Assembly: GCF_016834655.1 (NCBI RefSeq)
Contig: NZ_JAENHP010000010.1
Span: 62,001-126,000, forward strand
Length of the DNA: 64,000 bases
Direction of reading: 5' to 3'
Source: Paractinoplanes ovalisporus
Lineage (GTDB): Bacteria > Actinomycetota > Actinomycetes > Mycobacteriales > Micromonosporaceae
The notes below the pieces were generated by a model. The model was given only the letters and a program-made list of their open reading frames with translations, did no database searches and was not told the DNA's origin. Both the position numbers and the translations under genes were made by a program. This document shows, piece by piece, positions 16,713 to 24,529 of this stretch; position 1 is the first letter of the stretch, and the number at the start of each line of letters is the position of its first letter.

Positions 16713-16747
16713 CGGAAACAATATGTTCCGGAGAACTTCCGGAAGTT
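16713..16747. promoter_or_regulatory. Two adjacent inverted repeats in the xylanase/kinase promoter region
   Basis: Inside the 410-nt gene-free stretch 16569-16978, CGGAAACA-ATATGTTCCG (16713-16730) is an imperfect dyad and AACTTCCGGAAGTT (16734-16747) is a perfect 14-bp palindrome. The core TTCCGGAA also occurs at 11089-11096 in the importer promoter. A further CGAAACTTACG at 16848-16858 is one base from the CGAAACTTTCG type of xylanase operator. The rest of the stretch shows no gene. Operator function is inferred from recurrence within the xylan genes. Confidence 0.5.
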
Positions 16748-16978
16748 ATCAGCGGTTCCGAACGGCTTGTAGGGGCATCTGCCTGCTGTTTTGTGGCGCA
16801 AATTTCTCCCGTACGTCGACGTGGTTCGTCTCGCTGGCATCCAGTACCGAAACTTACGGTCGAGATGGCAAAAGGGGGATGCTCGCGGGATGTGCGGAAA
16901 CTCGTGTCTGAAAAGCCGTTACGACCACCCGTGGGCCGGGCCAGGTTTACCCGCGGCCACCGGGGAAACAGACGGCCC

Positions 16979-18202
16979 GTGAATCGAGGGCAGCTGATCG
17001 CCGGGCGCTACCGGCTCCGTGAAGTGCTGGGGCAGGGCGGCATGTCGCTCGTGTGGCGGGCCGACGACGAGGTGCTGGGCCGCGAGGTGGCGGTCAAGGT
17101 GCTGTCCGTCCGGCTGGCCGGAGATCCGGACCGGCAACGGCAGATCCGCGACGAGGCCCGGGCGGCGGCGCGGCTGCGGCACACCAACGTCGTCGCCGTC
17201 TACGACTACGGCGAGTTCGCCGACGGTGCGCGCACCCTCTCGTACGTCGTGATGGAGCTGGTGGACGGCCGGACCCTGGCCGACCTGCTGACCGGCGGCC
17301 GGCTCCCGTGGAAGGTAGTGACGCTGATCGGGGCCCAGGTGGCGGCGGCCCTGGCGGCCGCCCACGCCGACGGGGTCGTGCACCGCGACGTCAAACCCGC
17401 GAACGTCATGGTGACCAGCGCGGGCGTGAAGCTGGTGGACTTCGGCATCTCGGCCGCGGTCGGCGCGTTCGACGGCCACGCCGGGCAGCTGCTGGGCACC
17501 CCGGCCTATCTGGCCCCCGAGCGCATCGAAGGCGGCCCGGTCCGCCCCGCGACCGACGTCTACGCCCTCGGCCTGGTCATGTATCTGGCCCTGACCGGAC
17601 GGATGCCGTGGGAGGCGTCGACCGTCACCCAGATGGTCCGGGCCCACGTCTATGCCAAGCCCGCACCGCTTCCGCCCCTCCCCGGTCTTCCGCCCGCGGT
17701 CGCCCGGCTCGTGTCGCGCTGTCTGAGCAAGAACCCCGGCGACCGCCCGAGCGCGATCACGATCGCCGAGGTGCTCGGGGAGGTCGCCGGGCTGCCGTCC
17801 GCCACTCTGATGCGCAGCGTGACCGCGCCGACGGTGTCCCTGCCCGCGGTGAGCCGCCGTCGTCCCGGTCGTGCGGTGCTGATCGGGGCCGGCGTGGCCA
17901 CCGGCTTGCTGCTCGGGGCCGGCGTCTGGTGGACCGATGACGGCCCGGCCGAACCGGCCCGGGCGGGAGCGGCCACCGTGCCGTCCGCCCCGGCGACCAG
18001 TGGTACGCCCGAGGCCCGGCCGTCCACCGCTGCACCCGGGACCACCGTACGGGCGGTGGTCGCTCCCGTGGCGAAGAAATTGTCAGCGCCGAAGAAGGCG
18101 GGGAAGAAGGCGCCCGCGCCGAAGCTCGGTCCCGAGCCGAAACTCGTTCACGGGCCGAAAAAAGCCAAGCCGAAGCCTCCGAAGAAGCCTGGCCGGAAGT
18201 AG
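16979..18202 (+). CDS. Membrane Ser/Thr protein kinase (PknB-like, no PASTA)
   Basis: A 407-residue kinase. The catalytic domain has the Gly-rich loop LGQGGMSLVW, the ATP Lys in VAVKVL, the catalytic loop VVHRDVKPANVMV, VDFGIS, APERI and a late Arg (NPGDRPSA). A single transmembrane helix (AVLIGAGVATGLLLGAGVWW, about 298-317) separates it from an external tail rich in Pro, Ala, Lys with repeated PKKAGKK/PKLGPEP motifs and no recognisable sensor domain. GTG at 16979 starts one residue before the usual NRGQLIAGRYRL; an alternative ATG at 16864 would add 38 residues with no kinase character. Lying among xylanase genes, it could phosphorylate a local regulator, but nothing shows this directly. 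Confidence 0.92.
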   Translation: MNRGQLIAGRYRLREVLGQGGMSLVWRADDEVLGREVAVKVLSVRLAGDPDRQRQIRDEARAAARLRHTNVVAVYDYGEFADGARTLSYVVMELVDGRTLADLLTGGRLPWKVVTLIGAQVAAALAAAHADGVVHRDVKPANVMVTSAGVKLVDFGISAAVGAFDGHAGQLLGTPAYLAPERIEGGPVRPATDVYALGLVMYLALTGRMPWEASTVTQMVRAHVYAKPAPLPPLPGLPPAVARLVSRCLSKNPGDRPSAITIAEVLGEVAGLPSATLMRSVTAPTVSLPAVSRRRPGRAVLIGAGVATGLLLGAGVWWTDDGPAEPARAGAATVPSAPATSGTPEARPSTAAPGTTVRAVVAPVAKKLSAPKKAGKKAPAPKLGPEPKLVHGPKKAKPKPPKKPGRK

Positions 18203-18206
18203 CCTC

Positions 18207-18282
18207 GGCTGCTCCCTGATCGTGCGATCAAGGAGCAGCCTAGGCCGCGGGGCTCCCTGATCGTGCGATCAAAGGAGCAGCC
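18207..18282. terminator. Duplicated hairpin terminator between convergent kinase and GH62 genes
   Basis: Hairpin 1 (18207-18240) pairs GGCTGCTCC with GGAGCAGCC, with an inner GATCG/CGATC stem. Hairpin 2 (18251-18282) repeats the same CTCCCTGATCGTGCGATCAA core and pairs GGCTCC with GGAGC. The two are copies of a unit of about 41 bp that includes the flank GGCCGCGGGG. They fill the gap after the kinase stop (18202) and before the convergent GH62 stop (18307), so they likely terminate from both sides. Confidence 0.75.
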
Positions 18283-18306
18283 GGGGCCGCGGGGCTCAAT
18301 ACACCG

Positions 18307-19794
18307 TCAGCGTTGGCGGGTGAGCAGACCCGGGCGGTACGGCAGCAGGCCGTAGTCGCCGCCCGAGCTGGGGGAGCGGCCCTGATAGAGCAGTTGCAGG
18401 TTGCAGGGGTCGACGGTCATGGTCTGGTCGGCGCTGACCCGGATGAGCTCACCGTGGCTGATGTCGTTGGTCCAGGTGGCGCCGCTGTTGGCCTTGCCCG
18501 CGAACGGGTTGCCCTCGGTGGCGGCCTGCGGGGTCCACGAACCGCTCAGGCTCGAGGCGGTGAAGGAGCGGAAGTAGCGGCCGTTGGCGCCGATGGCTTC
18601 GACGATCATGAGGTACTGGTTCTGGCCCTGCACCTTGTAGACCTGGGGCGCCTCGAACAGGTTGTTCGTCGAGTCGCTCATGATCGTGGTGTAGGACGAG
18701 CCGAAGCTGCCCGGGAAGTTCCCGATCGGCATGCTCGCGCGGTAGATCTTGCCGTTGTCACCGGCGAAGAACAGGTACATGTTCTGGCTGTCACCGATGA
18801 GCGCCTGGTCGATCGGCCCCGTGCCGGAGCCGGAGATGCTGCCGGTGAACAGCGTCTGGGGTGCCGACCAGCCGTTGGGGTTGGTCGGGTCGCTCGACGT
18901 GCGGTAGGAGAACGCCGGCCCGCCCCATTGGTAGGCCAGGACCCAGATGTTCTTCGGGGCGAAGTAGAACAGCGACGGCGCCACGGTGGCCGAGGACATC
19001 GCGTTCTGGCTCGCCGATCCCATGTCGGACCAGTTGCTGAGCAGGCCGAAGTTCATCGAGCCCCATGTCGATCCGTAGTCGTGCGTGGTGGCGTAGACGA
19101 GTTGCCGTCCGTTGTACGGGGCGGTGGTGAAGTCCTTGAGCGACACCCAGCCCGACCGGGGCGTCGCCAGCGCGCCGGTGGACGACCACCGGTATGACGA
19201 CGGGAGCGTGCAGGAGCCCGACGGCGGCGGTGTCGTCGGATCGGAACCGCCACCGACCCGGACCATCTGCCACTGCTGGTTGGCGCCGTTCCAGTCGCTG
19301 TACTGGACGATGTTCGCCCCGTCGGCGGTGGAACCGCCCTGCACCTCCAGCGCCTTGCCGCTGTTGCGGTTGATCAGCTGGATGTAGCCGTCGATGTCCT
19401 GGACGCTGAACTGCTGGTTGGTGGTGTTGTTGTCCGTCCATTGCACGATCGAGCCGCCGTCGGCGGTCGAGAAGTTGTAGACGTCGAGCACCTTGCCGGA
19501 CAGGCGGGACTTGAGGCGGTACTGCCCGCCGCCGGAGTCGACGAACTGCCACTGCTGCTGGTTGCCGTCGTTGCGGGCCCACTGGGTGATGCGGGCGCCG
19601 TCGGTGGTGGCCAGGTTGTAGACGTCGAGGGCCTTGCCGCTGTTGCGGTTGACCAGCACGTACCAGGCGCTGGTGTCGATGGTGGCGGCCGAGGCGGCGG
19701 GGGCGTTGACGACCGTGAGCAGGCCGCCGGCCAGCGCGGTCACGAGGCCGGTGGCGGCGGCCAGCCACCGGCGACGGGTTCGGGATGATTTCAC
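18307..19794 (-). CDS. Secreted GH62 alpha-L-arabinofuranosidase with N-terminal CBM13
   Basis: A 495-residue enzyme. Signal peptide residues 1-36 (TRRRWLAAATGLVTALAGG, ASA end). Then a ricin-type CBM13 with three repeats each carrying NSGKALDVYN-like and QQW/QQF motifs. After a Thr/Pro linker the GH62 domain begins LPSSYRWSSTGALATPRSGW; landmarks are KDFTTAPYNGRQLVYATTHD (catalytic base Asp region), GPIDQALIGD, FEAPQVYKV (general acid Glu) and TNDISHGELIRV. GH62 removes arabinose side chains from arabinoxylan. The start is GTG at 19794 with GAGAGGA before it. TGTTAACGT lies upstream on the same strand. It converges on the kinase across the double terminator. Confidence 0.95.
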   Translation of the reverse strand: MKSSRTRRRWLAAATGLVTALAGGLLTVVNAPAASAATIDTSAWYVLVNRNSGKALDVYNLATTDGARITQWARNDGNQQQWQFVDSGGGQYRLKSRLSGKVLDVYNFSTADGGSIVQWTDNNTTNQQFSVQDIDGYIQLINRNSGKALEVQGGSTADGANIVQYSDWNGANQQWQMVRVGGGSDPTTPPPSGSCTLPSSYRWSSTGALATPRSGWVSLKDFTTAPYNGRQLVYATTHDYGSTWGSMNFGLLSNWSDMGSASQNAMSSATVAPSLFYFAPKNIWVLAYQWGGPAFSYRTSSDPTNPNGWSAPQTLFTGSISGSGTGPIDQALIGDSQNMYLFFAGDNGKIYRASMPIGNFPGSFGSSYTTIMSDSTNNLFEAPQVYKVQGQNQYLMIVEAIGANGRYFRSFTASSLSGSWTPQAATEGNPFAGKANSGATWTNDISHGELIRVSADQTMTVDPCNLQLLYQGRSPSSGGDYGLLPYRPGLLTRQR

Positions 19795-19852
19795 GGATGT
19801 CCTCTCGGGGAATGGGGCGGGGATAGCGGCGATCCGCGGGGAAACGGAAAAT

Positions 19853-19863
19853 GAACGTTAACA
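19853..19863. promoter_or_regulatory. GAACGTTAACA dyad in the GH62/sigma-factor intergenic region
   Basis: The 290-nt gap 19795-20084 holds no gene. About 60 nt upstream of the GH62 start the minus strand reads TGTTAACGTTC, with overlapping GTTAAC and AACGTT palindromes. The 9-mer TGTTAACGT recurs at 11164-11172 upstream of the GH10-like gene, and AACGTT is also the centre of GAAACGTTTC at 11206. This hints at a shared LacI-type regulator of the xylan genes. Confidence 0.4.
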
Positions 19864-20084
19864 GCGCGTGCCGGGACCGTGCCATTCATCGGCGGAAGCA
19901 TTTCTCATCACGGTTTTTCAGTGCCATTTCTGGGACCGTTTCCGAGCAGGCTCTCCCTCTAATCCAAGTGAATTTCTGTTATGCGCCGAGGTGGTCCGCG
20001 GTCGCCGTCCACCTTGAACGCCGACGAGGGCGCTCCTACGATCCGATCGCGGGAGTGTGAGCGTTCACCGGACGGAGGTCACCC

Positions 20085-21521
20085 ATGATTCAGGCACGAC
20101 GCGACACCGACGACATCGTCCGCGCGGCCCGGGCCGGTGACCGGGAGGCGCTGGACGAGCTGGCCCGCCGCTACCTGCCGATCGTCTATCACCTGGTCCG
20201 GCCGGTGGTCGACGCCGGGCAGGTGGACGACGTGGTGCAGGACATCATGGTCCGCGCCCTCAGGCAGCTCGGTGATCTGAAGTCGCCCGCGAAGTTCCGG
20301 TCATGGCTGACGGTGATCGCCGTACACGAGATCGGCACGCATGCGGCGCGGGAGCGGCGTACGTCCGGCCGCGCCGCCTCGCTGGGCCTGGCGGTCGACC
20401 GTCCGGATGCGGCCGCCGACGTGGAAGGGCCGGCCGTGCTGCGGGTCGAGCTGGACGAGCAGCGCCGTCAGGTCCGCCACGCCGCGCAATGGATGGGCCC
20501 GGCCGAGCGCACGGTGTTCGCGCTGTGGTGGCTCGAGCTGATCGGCGAACTCACCCGGGCCGAGGTGGCCGTCGGTCTCGGCGTCGGCGTGCCCCACGCG
20601 GGCGTACGGATCCAGCGGATGCGCGAGCAGCTGGAGACCGGCCGGGGCATCGTCGCGGCGCTGGAGGCGGTACCCGGCTGCGACCTGCTCGGTGAGGTCG
20701 TGGCGGGCTGGGACGGGATTCCGGGCCCCTACTGGCGGAAGCGGATCGGGCGCCACGTACGGTCCTGCCCCGTCTGCACCCGTACGGCCCGGCCGCTGGT
20801 GCCCGCCGACCGGCTGCTGCCCGCACTGTTGCTGCTGCCGGTGCCCGTCGCGCTCGCGAGCGCCACCCTGGCCAAGACGGCCGGGGTAACGCCCGCGGTG
20901 ACCACCGGTGTCGCCCAGTGGGCGGGCGGGGTGGTGCAAGCGGCCGTCGCCCATCCCCTGGCCGCCGCCATCGGTGCCGGGGTCCTCGCCGTGGGCGTGA
21001 CGGTTCCCGCCACTGGGTGGGCCACCGCACCCGCGCTGCCGCACCGCACCGGCTCGGGCTCGTCGCAGCCCGGTGCCGCGTCCCCGCTGAGGACCGGGCC
21101 GGTGTCCCTGGAATCGGTCGCCGCGCCGGGCCGGTACGTGACCGTGTTCGGGGAGGACGGTGCGCTCGAGCCGGTCGGCCCGGCGAGCGCCGCCGCGGAC
21201 CGCGAACGGGCCACCCTGCGAGCGGTGCCGGGCCTGGCCGACCCGTCCTGCATCTCGTTGATCGCTCCCGACAACCGCTACTTGCGTCATTCCTCGTTCC
21301 GGTTGCAGCTCGGCGCGGACGAGGGCACCGTCCTGTTCCGCGGCGACGCCACATTCTGCGGCCGGACCGGATCGGTCACCGGCAGCGTCTCGCTGGAGTC
21401 GTTCAACTACCGCGGCTTCTACCTCCGCCGCGTCGGCGACCAGCTCTGGATCGACCAGTCCGACGGCAGCGACCCGTTCCGTACGGACAGCTCGTTCTTC
21501 GCCCGGCCCCCGTTGGCCTGA
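20085..21521 (+). CDS. ECF-type sigma factor with zinc motif, membrane segments and C-terminal AbfB arabinose-binding domain
   Basis: A 478-residue fusion. Residues 8-90 are sigma-70 region 2 (DREALDELARRYLPIVYHLV, then DDVVQDIMVRALRQL); about 130-190 are region 4 (AAQWMGPAERTVFALWWLEL to GVRIQRMREQL). H224, C228 and C231 (HVRSCPVC) form an anti-sigma-type HxxxCxxC zinc motif. Hydrophobic segments lie at about 244-263 and 292-312. The rest (340-475) is an AbfB/CBM42-like beta-trefoil: SLESVAAPGRYVTV, SLIAPDNRYLRHSSF, SLESFNYRGFYLRRV with DQSDGSDPFR. So a sigma factor, its restraint and a sugar-binding module share one chain. A CGGAGGT ribosome site precedes the ATG. It is next to GH62 and the xylanase genes, which it may control (inference). 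Confidence 0.9.
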   Translation: MIQARRDTDDIVRAARAGDREALDELARRYLPIVYHLVRPVVDAGQVDDVVQDIMVRALRQLGDLKSPAKFRSWLTVIAVHEIGTHAARERRTSGRAASLGLAVDRPDAAADVEGPAVLRVELDEQRRQVRHAAQWMGPAERTVFALWWLELIGELTRAEVAVGLGVGVPHAGVRIQRMREQLETGRGIVAALEAVPGCDLLGEVVAGWDGIPGPYWRKRIGRHVRSCPVCTRTARPLVPADRLLPALLLLPVPVALASATLAKTAGVTPAVTTGVAQWAGGVVQAAVAHPLAAAIGAGVLAVGVTVPATGWATAPALPHRTGSGSSQPGAASPLRTGPVSLESVAAPGRYVTVFGEDGALEPVGPASAAADRERATLRAVPGLADPSCISLIAPDNRYLRHSSFRLQLGADEGTVLFRGDATFCGRTGSVTGSVSLESFNYRGFYLRRVGDQLWIDQSDGSDPFRTDSSFFARPPLA

Positions 21522-21573
21522 CGCCCGGCCGTGTCCCGGCGATTTCCAGAGTGTCGCCGACGGGGCCCGCGTC

Positions 21574-21601
21574 GTCCATGCCGCACCGGTGCGGCATGGA
21601 C
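21574..21601. terminator. Perfect 28-bp palindrome downstream of the sigma-factor gene
   Basis: The arm GTCCATGCCGCACC (21574-21587) is followed directly by its exact complement (21588-21601). As RNA it gives a 12-bp stem with a 4-nt loop, 52 nt after the sigma-factor stop and about 65 nt before the lipoprotein gene. It could be a terminator or, as DNA, a binding site for a dimeric regulator of the lipoprotein gene. There is no T tract. Confidence 0.6.
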
Positions 21602-21666
21602 CACCTCGGTTGTTCCACAGAGGATGGTCATCGAGTCCCGACGTTCGATGGTTGCCGGAGGCGATG

Positions 21667-22158
21667 ATGCGACAGAAAACCTGCTTGCTGTACGCAGGTG
21701 TGGCCGTACTCATGGCCGCGATGTCGGCCTGTGCCGGGTCGAAGGACACGGCGACCGACGATGCCGCGGCCGCCCCCGTGTCAGCGGCCCCGGTTGCACC
21801 CGACCAGCCCACGACGATGCGGCCGGAGTTTGCCGAGCCGCGGCCGGACCACGTACTGCAAATCGCAGTCAAATCCGCCACCAGGACCGGCGACCGGATC
21901 GAGCTCGTGCTCAACGGCACCTACGGCGGCAACCGCACAACCCAGTGGGACATGACGTCGGTCGAGGCCGGCACGGACACCAGCGCCTGTCAGGTGAGCG
22001 CCGATCCAGGCTTCCCGCGCGGAGCGAGCCTTCCGCGCAGCGTCGTCACCGGGACGTGGGCTTTGACCTGCCCGGGCGGCGGCCCGGTCCGACTGACCGT
22101 CGACCCTTTCGGCGGGCTGCTCGATTCCGACAGCAGCTTCCGGATCACGCTGAGTTGA
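21667..22158 (+). CDS. Small lipoprotein of unknown function
   Basis: A 163-residue protein with a lipoprotein signal (KTCLLYAGVAVLMAAMSAC; lipobox MSAC), then an Ala/Pro/Thr-rich linker and a domain of about 100 residues with predicted beta strands (HVLQIAVKSATRTGDRIELV, WALTCPGGGPVRLTV) and two Cys that could pair. No family recognised. GGAGG at 21657-21661 supports the ATG at 21667 (21664 is also possible). It follows the sigma factor on the same strand but is separated by the 28-bp palindrome. The 3' end overlaps the convergent small membrane protein gene by 14 nt. Confidence 0.7.
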   Translation: MRQKTCLLYAGVAVLMAAMSACAGSKDTATDDAAAAPVSAAPVAPDQPTTMRPEFAEPRPDHVLQIAVKSATRTGDRIELVLNGTYGGNRTTQWDMTSVEAGTDTSACQVSADPGFPRGASLPRSVVTGTWALTCPGGGPVRLTVDPFGGLLDSDSSFRITLS

Positions 22159-22417
22159 CCGAACCGCTCGCGACACGCGACCGGAACCATTCGCGCGACT
22201 GCGGCAGGGTCAACAGAACGGTGACTCCGCCACCCACCACCGCTCGCACCACGCCGCCGACCGAGACCGATTGCTGGTGAAACAACTCGGCCGGCGCGGC
22301 GAGCACCTGCAGCCCGGCCACCACCATCACGAAGCGGGCGATCGGCCGCGCGCGTTGGCGAAGCTTGTAGACGAGCGAGCCGCCGGCAGCAGCGCAGACG
22401 ATCAGAGAACCGATCAC
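22145..22417 (-). CDS. Small membrane protein of unknown function
   Basis: A 90-residue protein starting with GTG. Two or three hydrophobic segments are visible (SLIVCAAAGGSLVYKL; ARFVMVVAGLQVLAAPAEL; VGGVVRAVVGGGVTVLLTL), with a charged loop KLRQRARP and a short tail. No family recognised. It lies 15 nt downstream of the AraC-type gene on the same strand and may be its last operon member. Hydrophobic pattern and position make it likely real, but it could be missed or spurious. Confidence 0.55.
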   Translation of the reverse strand: MIGSLIVCAAAGGSLVYKLRQRARPIARFVMVVAGLQVLAAPAELFHQQSVSVGGVVRAVVGGGVTVLLTLPQSREWFRSRVASGSVNSA

Positions 22418-22432
22418 CCACGCGGCGCCGGT

Positions 22433-23218
22433 TCACGGCCGGTCGTTGCGCAGGTCGGCCTGGTAGCGGCCCGGCGTCTGGCCGACGACCTCGGTGAACC
22501 CCTCGATGAAACTGGTCGGGTTCGACCAGCCGCACGCGCCGGCGGTCTCGGTGACCGAGCGGCCGTTGGTGAGATGGATCAGGCCGTGGTGGACGCGCAG
22601 AATGGTGCGCCACCGATGGAAACTCATGCCGAGCTCGGCGTGGAACAAGCGGCTCAGCGTGCGCTCGCTCGCCCCCACCGCGCGGCCCAGCTCGGCCAGC
22701 GTCCCCTTGTAGCTGGGATCGGCATGAAGCCGGTCGGTGACGGCGCGGAGCCGGTCGTCGTGGGGTTCGGGCAGGTGCAACGACGGCTGCGGGGCTTCGA
22801 CCAGCTCGTCGATCATCACGGCGCGCAGCCGGTCGTACGCGCCGGGACGGGTCTCGGTGCGGTCGGTGAGCGCCAGCAGCACCTCGCGCACCAGGGCGCT
22901 CACAGCGAAGACGCTGGGATACGCGACCAGTTCGCCGCACAGTTCGGCCGGGACCGCGAGGATCCGTACGTCGGTCTCGCCGTAGAAGCGGTGCGCGTGC
23001 TTGAAACCCGGAGGTGTCCAGGTCAGCCGGTTGGCGGGCGCGACCCAGGTGCCCCGTTCGGTCGTGATGGCCAGGGCTCCGGCCGCCGCGTAGACCAGCT
23101 GACCTTCCTGGTGGGAGTGCTCGACCATCTGGAAGCCGTGGGGGAGCTTCCCGGCACCGTGCGGAGTGTCGGGCCACGGGTCGGCGAGCAGCGGAGGAAC
23201 CTGGCTGGTTTCCGGCAC
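22433..23218 (-). CDS. AraC-family transcriptional regulator with N-terminal cupin
   Basis: A 261-residue regulator. Residues 20-100 form a cupin-like sensor (HSHQEGQLVYAAAGALAITT, WTPPGFKHAHRFYG). The C-terminal 100 residues carry two helix-turn-helix units, with LAELGRAVGASERTLSRLFH and the AraC signature ETAGACGWSNPTSFIEGFTE, VVGQTPGRYQ. It starts with GTG and is 21 nt downstream of the aldehyde dehydrogenase on the same strand. It may respond to a product of the catabolic operon, or simply be carried at its end. Confidence 0.88.
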   Translation of the reverse strand: MPETSQVPPLLADPWPDTPHGAGKLPHGFQMVEHSHQEGQLVYAAAGALAITTERGTWVAPANRLTWTPPGFKHAHRFYGETDVRILAVPAELCGELVAYPSVFAVSALVREVLLALTDRTETRPGAYDRLRAVMIDELVEAPQPSLHLPEPHDDRLRAVTDRLHADPSYKGTLAELGRAVGASERTLSRLFHAELGMSFHRWRTILRVHHGLIHLTNGRSVTETAGACGWSNPTSFIEGFTEVVGQTPGRYQADLRNDRP

Positions 23219-23239
23219 AAGGCGTCAGCCTACCGGAAA

Positions 23240-24529
23240 TCAACCTGCGGCCTCGATGCGGACGCTGATGCTCTTGACGTGTGAGTAGTGGTTCAGGGCC
23301 TCGATCCCCTTCTCCCGCCCGTATCCGCTGGCCTTGTGCCCTCCGAACGGCATCTGGACCGACTGGGTGGACCACGAGTTGACGTAGACCTGACCGGCCT
23401 CGATCGCGCCCGCCACGCGGAACGCGCGGGAGATGTCGGCGGTGAAGACCGCGCCGACCAGGCCGTAGTCGCTGTCGTTGGCGATCGCCACCGCCTCGGC
23501 CTCGGTGTCGAACGGGATCACCACCAGCACCGGGCCGAACACCTCCTCGCGGGCGATCCGCATGTCGTTGGTGACGCCGGTGTAGACGGTCGGTTCGACC
23601 ATCCGGCCCGGGCCGGTCGCGCCGCCCACCACCGCCTTCGTCCCCTCCTCGGCGGCGACCGCGAGGTAGTGCCGGACGGTCTCGAACTGCTTCTCGGTGA
23701 TCATCGGGCCGGTCGTGACGGCCGCGGCCGCCGACGCGACCAGGTCCACGAATGTGTCGTGGATCGAGCGTTCGACCAGCAGCCGCGTGCCGGACGAGCA
23801 GACCTGCCCGGCGTTGGTGGTGAAGGCACGCACCGCCTCGGCCGCCGCGAACGGCAGGTCGGCGTCGGCGAACACGATGTTGGCCGACTTGCCGCCCAGT
23901 TCGAGGGTGAGCGGCAGGATCCGCTCGGCGGCGATCCGCCCGATGCTCTGCCCGACCGGGACCGATCCGGTGAAGGCCACCTTGCGCACCAGCGGATGCT
24001 CGACGATCGCCGTCCCCACGGTCGCGCCGGCCCCGACGACCACCTCCAGCACACCGGCGGGCAGGCCCTCCTCGAGCGCCAGCCGGGCCAGCTCGACGGT
24101 CGTGCTCGAGGTCGCCTCGGCCGGTTTGACCACGACGACGTTTCCGGCGGCCAGGGCGGGGGCGACGGCCCGCGCGGCCTGATTCAGCGGCAGATTCCAC
24201 GGGGTGATGACCCCGACCACGCCGTACGGCTCCCGGACCGTGTAGACGTGCAGATCGGGCCGCACGTCGAGGACGTCACCGGCCGGCAGGTGCACCAGCG
24301 AGGCATAGAACTCGAAGTACTCGGCGGCGCCGCGGATCTCGGCCTCGGCCAGCGCCGCCGGCTTGCCCGTGTCGGCCGACTCCAGGGCGACCAGTGTGTC
24401 GATCTCGGCCACCATGCGGCGCGCGATCGCCATCAGCACCCGGCCCCGGTCGAACGAGGCCAGGTGCCGCCAGCCCGGGGCGGCCGCGGCCGCCGCCCGT
24501 ACGGCGTCGTCGACGGCTTCGAGACTCAC
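23240..24529 (-). CDS. NAD(P)-dependent aldehyde dehydrogenase, short N-terminus
   Basis: A 429-residue ALDH-superfamily enzyme. Visible motifs: VITPWNLPLNQA and VVVVKPAEATSSTT (cofactor site), FTGSVPVGQSIG, LELGGKSANIVF (general base Glu), NAGQVCSSGTRLLV (catalytic Cys) and EEVFGPVLVV. The GTG start overlaps the upstream stop as GTGA. ALDHs usually have 470-490 residues; here about 40-50 N-terminal residues (the NPATGE-type strand) are missing, and the frame upstream has no ALDH similarity. It might still fold, or be impaired. Last enzyme of the BMP-linked catabolic operon; it would oxidise an aldehyde intermediate to an acid. Confidence 0.88.
   Translation of the reverse strand: MSLEAVDDAVRAAAAAAPGWRHLASFDRGRVLMAIARRMVAEIDTLVALESADTGKPAALAEAEIRGAAEYFEFYASLVHLPAGDVLDVRPDLHVYTVREPYGVVGVITPWNLPLNQAARAVAPALAAGNVVVVKPAEATSSTTVELARLALEEGLPAGVLEVVVGAGATVGTAIVEHPLVRKVAFTGSVPVGQSIGRIAAERILPLTLELGGKSANIVFADADLPFAAAEAVRAFTTNAGQVCSSGTRLLVERSIHDTFVDLVASAAAAVTTGPMITEKQFETVRHYLAVAAEEGTKAVVGGATGPGRMVEPTVYTGVTNDMRIAREEVFGPVLVVIPFDTEAEAVAIANDSDYGLVGAVFTADISRAFRVAGAIEAGQVYVNSWSTQSVQMPFGGHKASGYGREKGIEALNHYSHVKSISVRIEAAG

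Noticed and set aside
19795..20084. Possible small gene between GH62 and the sigma factor
   Set aside because: Frames of about 60-75 codons exist but show no protein-like pattern or ribosome site; treated as promoter region.
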